Shown: piece by piece, positions 39,301-51,300 of the stretch | How the letters are laid out: the number at the start of each line of letters is the position of its first letter | Numbering within the stretch: position 1 is the stretch's first letter | Assembly (NCBI RefSeq): GCF_964340395.1 | Contig: NC_135550.1 | Span: 2,157,501 to 2,221,500 of the forward strand | DNA length: 64,000 nt | Source: Glandiceps talaboti | Lineage: Eukaryota; Hemichordata; Enteropneusta; Spengelidae | Reading direction: 5' to 3' | Program-made: the position numbers and the translations under genes | Notes under the pieces: generated by a model | Seen by the model: only the letters and a program-made list of their open reading frames with translations | Databases searched by the model: none | Told to the model about the DNA's origin: nothing

Positions 39301-42300
39301 CTGGTCAGAGATGCACATTCAAGACTTCATTCTGTCAGCTGCTGGATCTGTGCATCAAACTAAGAATAATGGGTAAGATTGATTCTCTGTATTTAGTCTT
39401 CATCAATTTCCTTGTCATAGATTACAATGGCATTATGAAAGGAATGCAAGGTATCAATAAGCGAGGTTTAGAATTCATGGAATTTTTTCCTGGAAAAATT
39501 CAAATAAATTATATAAAGTGTAACTCCTGGAAAATGAGACTTAAGGTTCACAAAAATAAAATATTCAGAAATGTCCATGATCTGATGTAGACATTCTGTC
39601 ACTACACAGTAAATGACAGTTCATTGTTGACATGCAGTCTATTTCACAGTAACGTGGAGCTTTTCTGTGTGATACAACCACACAGAAACCAACAAGAAAC
39701 TTCAATAGCAAGATTGCATTTTTGCTACATTTAGTCTAAACCATTTAAATGTATTGCAGACATTCGGGCACCAAATTTGAATGTTTTTCTTAGTATCAAA
39801 CACCCGATGAAGGGTGCATAAAATGTCCTTTGCGGTGTTCATTTGATGTCTGGATGGTGGCACGTGTAGTTCATTTCACTAACACAAAATGTAGCATGCA
39901 ACTGTACTCATTCAATCTCACGATCTTAAAGTGTAGCATGTCTATGTTTCTTATTGGTTTCTGCTTGGTTGTATCAAACAGAGAAACTGCATGGTGTTGT
40001 GAAATACACTGAATAATACAAAGTATTTCTGGAAAAATAAACTATAATTTCTTTGAAATGAAAAAATAACACCTTGAGATTTAAGTCAGTTAAATTGTAT
40101 GATCTGACCCCTGTATAGGTCAGTCTAGTGGCTAACTTATCATGACACCTGTATAGGTCAGTCTAGTGGCTAACTTATCATGACCCCTGTATAGATCAGT
40201 CTTGTGGCTAACTTATCATGACCCCTGTATAGGTCAATCTAGTGGCTAACTTATCATGACCCCTGTATAGGTCAATCTAGTGGCTAACTTATCATGACAC
40301 CTGTATAGGTCAATCTAGTGGCTAACTTATCATTACCCCTGTATAGGTCAGTCTAGTGGCTAACTTATCACGACCCCTGTATAGGCCAGTCTAGTAGTCT
40401 AGTGGCTAACTTATCATGACCCCTGTATAGGTCAGTCTAGTAGTCTAGTGGCTAACTGATCATGACCCCTGTATAGGTCAGTCTAGTGGCTAACTTATCA
40501 CGACCCCTGTATAGGTCAGTCTAGTAGTCTAGTGGCTAACTGATCATGACCCCTGTATAGGTCAGTCTAGTGGCTAACTTATCATGACCCCTTTACCGGT
40601 CAGTCTAGTAGTCTAGTGGCTAACTTATTATGACGTACTCAGTGAATCTACATTGTTGTATCTTACAAACACTAGACTTGGTTCCCATTTGAAGCTGATT
40701 GTGCTGACTGTATCAAACCCACAGTGTTTTGTGAAAGTCTATTCACTACCAACTATGGAAGCAGTCTACTCACTAGAGGTCGCACCCCATTCAACACTTG
40801 TCAATGCCCCAATCAGCCAGGTAAGTGATACCCCATTCAACACTTGTCAATGCCCCAATCAACCATGTAAGTGATACCCCATTCAACACTTGTCAATGCC
40901 CCAATCAACTAGGTAAGTGGTACCCCATTCAACACTTGTCAATGTCCCAATCAACCAGGTAAGTGATACCCCATTCAACACTTGTCAATGCCCCAATCAA
41001 CTAGGTAAGTGATACCCCATTCAACACTTGTCAATGCCCCAATCAACCAGGTAAGTGATACCCCATTCAACACTTGTCAATGCCCCAATCAACCAGGTAA
41101 GTGATACCCCATTCAACACTTGTCAATGCCCCAATCAACCATGTAAGTGATACCCCATTCAACACTTGTCAATGCCCCAATCAACTAGGTAAGTGATACG
41201 CCATTCAACACTTGTCAATGCCCCAATCAACTAGGTAAGTGATACCCCATTCAACACTTGTCAATGCCCCAATCAACCATGTAAGTGATACCCCATTCAA
41301 CACTTGTCAATGCCCCAATCAACTAGGTAAGTGATACCCCATTCAACACTTGTCAATGCCCCAATCAACTAGGTAAGTGATACCCCATTCAACACTTGTC
41401 AATGCCCCAATCAACTAGGTAAGTGATACCCCATTCAACACTTGTCAATGCCCCAATCAACCAGGTAAGTGATACCCCATTCAACACTTGTCAATGCCCC
41501 AATCAACCATGTAAGTGATACCCCATTCAACACTTGTCAATGCCCCAATCAACTAGGTAAGTGATACGCCATTCAACACTTGTCAATGCCCCAATCAACT
41601 AGGTAAGTGATACCCCATTCAACACTTGTCAATGCCCCAATCAACCATGTAAGTGATACCCCATTCAACACTTGTCAATGCCCCAATCAACCAGGTAAGT
41701 GATACCCCATTCAACACTTGTCAATGCCCCAATCAACCATGTAAGTGATACCCCATTCAACACTTGTCAATGCCCCAATCAACCATGTAAGTGACACCCC
41801 ATTTAACACTTGTCAATGCCCTAATCAACCATGTAAGTGATACCCCATTCAACACTTGTCAATGCCCTAATCAACCATGTAAGTGATACCCCATTCAACA
41901 CTTGTCAATGCCCCAATCAACCATGTAAGTGATACCCCATTCAACACTTGTCAATGCCCTAATCAACCATGTAAGTGATACCCCATTCAACACTTGTCAA
42001 TGCCCCAATCAACTAGGTAAGTGATACCCCATTCAACACTTGTCAATGCCCTAATCAACCATGTAAGTGATACCCCATTCAACACTTGTCAATGCCCTAA
42101 TCAACCATGTAAGTGATACCCCATTCAACACTTGTCAATGCCCCAATCAACTAGGTAAGTGATACCCCATTCAACACTTGTCAATGCCCCAATCAGCCAG
42201 GTAAGTGATACCCCATTCAACACTTGTCAATGCCCTAATCAACCATGTAAGTGATACCCCATTCAACACTTGTCAATGCCCCAATCAACCATGTAAGTGA

Positions 42301-45300
42301 TACCCCATTTAACACTTGTCAATGCCCCAATCAACTAGGTAAGTGATACCCCATTCAACACTTGTCAATGCCCCAATCAGCCAGGTAAGTGATACCCCAT
42401 TCAACACTTGTCAATGCCCCAATCAACCAGGTAAGTGATACCCCATTCAACACTTGTCAATGCCCCAATCAACTAGGTAAGTGATACCCCATTCAACACT
42501 TGTCAATGCCCCAATCAACTAGGTAAGTGATACCCCATTCAACACTTGTCAATGCCCCAATCAACCATGTAAGTGATACGCCATTCAACACTTGTCAATG
42601 CCCCAATCAACTAGGTAAGTGATACCCCATTCAACACTTGTCAATGCCCCAATCAACCATGTAAGTGATACCCCATTCAACACTTGTCAATGCCCCAATC
42701 AACCATGTAAGTGATACCCCATTCAACACTTGTCAATGCCCCAATCAACCAGGTAAGTGATACCCCATTCAACACTTGTCAATGCCCCAATCAACCAGGT
42801 AAGTGATACCCCATTCAACACTTGTCAATGCCCCAATCAACCATGTAAGTGATACCCCATTCAACACTTGTCAATGCCCCAATCAACTAGGTAAGTGATA
42901 CCCCATTCAACACTTGTCAATGCCCCATTCAACACTTGTCAATGCCCCAATCAACTAGGTAAGTGATACCCCATTTAACACTTGTCAATGCCCCAATCAA
43001 CTAGGTAAGTGATACCCCATTCAACACTTGTCAATGCCCCAATCAACTAGGTAAGTGATACCCCATTCAACACTTGTCAATGCCCCAATCAACTAGGTAA
43101 GTGATACCCCATTCAACACTTGTCAATGCCCCAATCAACTAGGTAAGTGATACCCCATTCAACACTTGTCAATGCCCCAATCAACCATGTAAGTGATACC
43201 CCATTCAACACTTGTCAATGCCCCAATCAACTAGGTAAGTGATACCCCATTTAACACTTGTCAATGCCCCAATCAACTAGGTAAGTGATACCCCATTCAA
43301 CACTTGTCAATGCCCCAATCAGCCAGGTAAGTGATACCCCATTCAACACTTGTCAATGCCCCAATCAACTAGGTAAGTGATACCCCATTTAACACTTGTC
43401 AATGCCCCAATCAACTAGGTAAGTGATACCCCATTCAACACTTGTCATCAGCCTGGTAAGTGGTAATAGGCTTTAATGCTGAAGGAGTCAGGTGCATGTA
43501 CTGTCTGTAAACTACTTCATTAAAATGATTATGTAAAGAGAACTTTTTGAAATTCTGAAATTCTCAATTGCTTTATGTTGATGAAATCTGTAGATGTGAA
43601 CCAAAGCAAAATTGTGCTTGTGTTAATATTCAGAAGTCTAGAGTAGTATCTAGATATACACAATATATAGAGTATATTAAACATTGACTACTTACATGTA
43701 TTATCGTGGTTGATATATGACAAGAGAATAGAAAGTCAAGTACCCATGTATGTATGTATGTATGTATGTATGTGTGTATGTATGGGTTTCAGATCATGTC
43801 TGTACTATGTTTTATGCAAAAAAAAAACCTACTTTCATGGAGAAATCAAGTTGTACCCTTGAACTTTTTGAATTGGATTTTGAACTTACTCAGTAACTTT
43901 GTACAGTTCTAATCAGTGTCTGAAATTAACTTATTTGTTCCTAGGATGGCATCTTCCTAGTAGAAGGTGTGTTAGAAGACAATGATTATGAATTCATCAG
44001 TACTCTCAGATTACGATGTCTGATGGAGGCCCAACCAGAAACTAGATTCCACAGGCTGCTGCGAAAGAAGAGATTTGATGAAGCTCTCAAATTTGCTAAA
44101 CAGTTTGCACTGGACATTGAGGTAAACTAACTTTGATAACTGTCACATTGTGTCAATAAACATTCGGCAAGCCAAATTGTTTAAGATTTCTGTAAATTTA
44201 TGCATGTCAGGTTATTTTTTCGTTGTTTTTCAGAAGTGTGTATCACAGTGACAGTGTTGAATCAGAAATATGACCACATTTATACACCGATTAACGACTA
44301 TGCAGTTTGTTTACGGCACAGCGCTGAGAGTGGATGCCATGTATGTCGTACATTGTCTCATACAAGAATGACACCATTTCATTATCGGATGTTTTTCGAT
44401 TGTGAAATTATCAAGTCGGTCCAATTTTTCTATGGCCCCATAAGTTAGTTGTTTACTTGAGGTATGTTATTGAGGTAACGTTATTACAATCATTGGGTAT
44501 GTTATTGAGGTAACGTTATTACAATCATTGGGTATGTTATTGAGGTAACGTTATTACAATCATTGGGTATGTTATTGAGGTAACGTTATTACAATCATTG
44601 GGTATGTTATTGAGGTAACGTTATTACAATCATTGGGTATGTTATTGAGGTAACGTTATTACAATCATTGGGTATGTTATTGAGGTAACGTTATTACAAT
44701 CATTGGGTATGTTATTGAGGTAACGTTATTACAATCATTGGGTATGTTATTGAGGTAACGTTATTACAATCATTGGGTATGTTATTGAGGTAATGTTATT
44801 ACAATCATTGGGTATGTTATTGAGGTAACGTTATTGCAACAATCATTGGGTATGTTATTGAGGTAACGTTATTACAATCATTGGGTATGTTATTGAGGTA
44901 ACATTATTGCAACAATCATTGGGTATGTTATTGAGGTATATACCTCTCATTTTGGAGGAAGTACAAAGTGAGAACATATCTGAAACTGGATTTGAGAGAT
45001 AGCATGTCCTTCGTTTTGAGAGTCTCAGTTCTGATCGGACTTCCCCTGTATTTGGGGTCTTGCATACCTCCCAGAGAGAGAAACTAGGTCATTTTAGATG
45101 ACACAGTACACTCTGCATAACGTGTTCATCTGCTTAACTTACAAATGTCTTCATTTACTTTTACACCTCACAAACTTGTACTGATTGCAAAAGAATGGTG
45201 ATCAATAAGTATCTTATCTCTCGGAGTCGCCGTAATCTAAACCACTTACCCTATTTTCTATAGTCATGTTATCGGAAACAAACATTTAAAAAAATATTTT

Positions 45301-48300
45301 GTCTTAAAAGATTGTTCATTTTTGAGTATCTATACAGTGAAAGTTGCGTTAGGATCAAGCGATATATCGATAATCCCGTCGTTCCAACTATTCATCGTAC
45401 ATGCAGACTGTCCAAGCACAGCGAGTTAGCTATTGTGTTTGTCTGTTCGTGAACGATTTCTTTCGTTACTCCAGTGATTAGGTTTCCGTGAACAACAACC
45501 GTGAATACCATTAGAAAAGCTGTTGAAGGCAGTAATTTATGGAATGAGAAAATGTGTTACACTTTTATACCTGCTTTTGTTTTACTAGTATTATTAAACA
45601 GCCATTGATTTATACACCAAAATAAAGAAAGTGTACATCAATCGTTGTAATAACGTTACCTCATTAACATACCCAATGATTGTAATAACGTTACCTCAAT
45701 AACATACCCAATGATTGTAATAACGTTACCTCAATAACATACCCAATGATTGTTGCAATAATGTTACCTCAATAACATACCCAATGATTGTAATAACGTT
45801 ACCTCAATAACATACCCAATGATTGTTGCAATAACATTACCTCAATAACATACCCAATGATTGTAATAACGTTACCTCAATAACATACCCAATGATTGTA
45901 ATAACGTTACCTCAATAACATACCCAATGATTGTTGCAATAATGTTACCTCAATAACATACCCAATGATTGTAATAACGTTACCTCAATAACATACCCAA
46001 TGATTGTAATAATGTTACCTCAATAACATACCCAATGATTGTTGCAATAACGTTACCTCAATAACATACCCAATGATTGTTGCAATAACATTACCTCAAT
46101 AACATACCCAATGATTGTTGCAATAACGTTACCTCAATAACATACCCAATGATTGTTGCAATAACGTTACCTCAATAACATACCCAATGATTGTTGCAAT
46201 AACGTTACCTCAATAACATACCCAATGATTGTTGCAATAACATTACCTCAATAACATACCCAATGATTGTTGCAATAACGTTACCTCAATAACATACCCA
46301 ATGATTGTTGCAATAACATTACCTCAATAACATACCCAATGATTGTTGCAATCGTTACCTCAATAACATACCCAATGATTGTTGCAATAATGTTACCTCA
46401 ATAACATACCCAATGATTGTTGCAATAACGTTACCTCAATAACATACCCACTGATTGTAATAACGTTACCTCATTAACATACCCAATGATTGTAATAACG
46501 TTACCTCAATAACATACCCAATGATTGTTGCAATAACGTTACCTCAATAACATACCCAATGATTGTTGCAATAACATTACCTCAATAACATACCCAATGA
46601 TTGTTGCAATCGTTACCTCAATAACATACCCAATGATTGTTGCAATAATGTTACCTCAATAACATACCCAATGATTGTTGCAATAACGTTACCTCAATAA
46701 CATACCCAATGATTGCAATAACATTACCTCAATAACATACCCAATGATTGTTGCAATAACGTTACCTCAATAACATACCCAATGATTGTTGCAATAATGT
46801 TACCTCAATAACATACCCAATGATTGTTGCAATAACGTTACCTCAATAACATACCCAATGATTGTTGCAATAATGTTACCTCAATAACATACCCACTGAT
46901 TGTTGTATTTGATTGTTTCAGCTTGTTTATAAAGTAAAGAGTGATTTCCTCCTTGATAAGACAACTGAAAGTGTTAGTCATCAAGATATTGATGTACAGC
47001 AGCTCTTCTCATCTCTCAAGGACTGCTTGGAAAATATCTCGGATATTGACCACATTGTACAAACTTGCACCTTGGCTTCATTTCCTACATACCAGTATAC
47101 CATTGACCTACTCAACTATGCCAAGTCAAGGGTAAGAATGTGTGTGTGTGTATGGGGGGGGGGGGGGGTGTGAGTGTGTCTGTCTGTCTATCTATCATAG
47201 TTTCTGTTTTTTGATATATTCAAATTTGCCCAAATGGCGGCCATATTTGCAGTTAAAAAATCAATATCAACATCAAGCCAATTCCTGTCTATCACAGACA
47301 CGTTATAGTATTTACATATTGCCAATTTCTTTTAAATAATGTTTACAAGTAAAATTGAAGAAAAGAAGTTATACACAGGCATTATTTTTGGTACTTATTC
47401 ACTTTTTCTGAATGGCAGTTATATTTGTAGTTAAAATCATTATTTACTGCATAACTCTAAAACTGTAATACATAGACTCCGTTCAAGTATCTGCCCCTTA
47501 TATTATCTGATACAAGCTATCTTTTGAGACCTTTTGATGAATTAACAAAATCAAGCCAATTCCTGTGTATCACAGACATATTGTAGTACGTGTACATCAT
47601 ATGATCAGTGTCTTTTCAGTTCTTTACTCTTGCGATAACATCCAAACTGGTGGCCATTTTTGTCATAAAATTAACATTTTGCCTAGTAACATGGAAAGCT
47701 TAGTTGATAGAGACTTTATTTTAGTGTCTATACCCATGTTATCAATGTTGACAAGCTTTCTACTGACACCTTGACTTTGACAGATATTGATCATACAAAG
47801 ATATTATAGTTCTTATGAAGTTTAGTGGTGTCAATTAATTGCTCATTTGCATAATTAATGGCAATTAGGGCAAGAAAGACTACACCAAATTTAATGAAAC
47901 TTGCCACAGATATTGATCATGCAGAGATATGAATAGTGGCGTCAATTAATTGCTCATTTGCATAATTAACAAAAGACTGCACCAAATTTGATGAAACTTG
48001 CTAAAGATATTGACCGAGCAAAGATATGATGGTATCGATTCAGTTGCTAATTTGCATATTTGATGAACTTTTGCAATAAGGGATATATAACCAGGACTAT
48101 AATCAATTCAAGTGAATTTGCTAAGATATTCATTATACAAAGGTACAACAGTACAGAAAGACATTTGAAAGTTTTGGCAAGCACATTAACAACATTTCCC
48201 CACATACGGGAGCATTTTCAATTCATCTCTGGCTGACCTTTTACCTTTAAGTTTAAGGTCAAATAGCTAAATATATTCGAAATGTGTATACACACCTACA

Positions 48301-51300
48301 TTCACTAGCTGATTTCAAACAAATCTGGTACTAATGTTACAGACTGAGGTCAGCATATATTACTTTTGCTATGTGGTATTAACACTTATGGCCAAATGGT
48401 GGCTGTTTTTATCTAAAAAATTCACAGTTTTTCCCATTTACTCTAGAAGCTTTATAGTTAGTCCTCATTTGAACGTCTCCACGAAATCCTTGATAGCTTT
48501 TCAGATAACAATGTACCCTTTGACCATAACTACTGATTTCACTGTCAAAATACCCAAAATGTTCAATGTGTTCACGTATAGCTTTTTAATGCTTGGATTT
48601 GTTAAAACCAAATCTTACACAACTATCAGATACTACATTCCAATAATACACATCACTATAGGGACCTTTATTGTAAAGACCATATTCACATCACTATAGG
48701 GACCTTTATTGTAAAGACCATATTCACATCACTTTAGGGACCTTCATTGTAAAGACCATATTCACATCACTATAGGGACCTTTATTGTAAAGACCATATT
48801 CACATCACTATAGGGACCTTCATTGTAAAGACCATATTCACATCACTATAGGGACCTTTATTGTAAAGACCAAATACACATCACTATAGGGACCTTTATT
48901 GTAAAGACCATATTCACATCACTATAGGGACCTTCATTGTAAAGACCATATTCACATCACTATAGGGACCTTTATTGTAAAGACCATATTCACATCACTA
49001 TAGGGACCTTTATTGTAAAGACCATATTCACATCACTATAAGGACCTTTATTGTAAAGACCATATTCACATCACTATAGGGACCTTCATTGTAAAGACCA
49101 TATTCACATCACTATAGGGACCTTTATTGTAAAGACCATATTCTCATCACTATAGGGACCTTCATTGTAAAGACCATATTCACATCACTATAGGGACCTT
49201 CATTGTAAAGACCATATTCACATCACTATAGGGACCTTCATTGTAAAGACCATATTCACATCACTATAGGGACCTTCATTGTAAAGACCAATGCACATCA
49301 CTATAGGGACCTTCATTGTAAAGACCAAATGCACATCACTATAGGGACCTTCATTGTAAAGACCATATTCACATCACTATAGGGACCTTCATTGTAAAGA
49401 CCATATTCACATCACTAATGGGACCTTCATTGTAAAGACCATATTCACATCACTATAGGGACCTTCATTGTAAAGACCATATTCACATCACTATAGGGAC
49501 CTTCATTGTAAAGACCATATTCACATCACTTTAGGGACCTTCATTGTAAAGACCAAATACACATCACTATAGGGACCTTCATTGTAAAGACCATATTCAC
49601 ATCACTTTAGGGACCTTCATTGTAAAGACCATATTCACATCACTATAGGGACCTTTATTGTAAAGACCATATTCACATCACTATAGGGACCTTCATTGTA
49701 AAGACCATATTCACATCACTATAGGGACCTTCATTGTAAAGACCATATTCACATCACTATAGGGACCTTCATTGTAAAGACCATATTCACATCACTATAG
49801 GGACCTTCATTGTAAAGACCATATTCACATCACTATAGGGACCTTCATTGTAAAGACCATATTCACATCACTATAGGGACCTTCATTGTAAAGACCATAT
49901 TCACATCACTATAGGGACCTTCATTGTAAAGACCATATTCACATCAGTATAGGGACCTTCATTGTAAAGACCATATTCACATCACTATAGGGACCTTCAT
50001 TGTAAAGACCATATTCACATCAGTATAGGGACCTTCATTGTAAAGACCATATTCACATCACTATAGGGACCTTCATTGTAAAGATCATATTCTCATCACT
50101 ATAGGGACCTTCATTGTAAAGACCATATTCACATCACTATAGGGACCTTCATTGTAAAGACCATATTCACATCACTATAGGGACCTTCATTGTAAAGACC
50201 AAATACACATCACTATAGGGACCTTCATTGTAAAGACCATATTCACATCACTATAGGGACCTTCATTGTAAAGACCATATTCACATCACTATAGGGACCT
50301 TCATTGTAAAGACCATATTCACATCACTATAGGGACCTTTATTGTAAAGACCATATTCACATCACTATAGGGACCTTTATTGTAAAGACCATATTCACAT
50401 CACTATAGGGACCTTTATTGTAAAGACCATATTCACATCACTATAGGGACCTTTATTGTAAAGACCATATTCTCATCACTATAGGGACCTTTATTGTAAA
50501 GACCATATTCACATCACTATAAGGACCTTCATTGTAAAGACCATATTCACATCACTATAGGGACCTTTATTGTAAAGACCATATTCTCATCACTATAGGG
50601 ACCTTCATTGTAAAGACCATATTCACATCACTATAGGGACCTTCATTGTAAAGACCATATTCACATCACTATAGGGACCTTCATTGTAAAGACCATATTC
50701 ACATCACTATAGGGACCTTTATTGTAAAGACCATATTCACATCACTATAGGGACCTTTATTGTAAAGACCATATTCACATCACTATAAGGACCTTTATTG
50801 TAAAGACCATATTCACATCACTATAGGGACCTTTATTGTAAAGACCATATTCTCATCACTATAGGGACCTTCATTGTAAAGACCATATTCACATCACTAT
50901 AGGGACCTTCATTGTAAAGACCATATTCACATCACTATAGGGACCTTCATTGTAAAGACCATATTCACATCACTATAGGGACCTTCATTGTAAAGACCAA
51001 TGCACATCACTATAGGGACCTTCATTGTAAAGACCAAATGCACATCACTATAGGGACCTTCATTGTAAAGACCATATTCACATCACTATAGGGACCTTCA
51101 TTGTAAAGACCATATTCACATCACTAATGGGACCTTCATTGTAAAGACCATATTCACATCACTATAGGGACCTTCATTGTAAAGACCATATTCACATCAC
51201 TATAGGGACCTTCATTGTAAAGACCATATTCACATCACTTTAGGGACCTTCATTGTAAAGACCAAATACACATCACTATAGGGACCTTCATTGTAAAGAC

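Noticed and set aside
40653-40874. Reading frame running past the exon 11 donor
   Set aside because: It continues through GTAAGT into the second repeat copy and stops; the homology ends at the donor at 40,821 and phase fits exon 12 only there.
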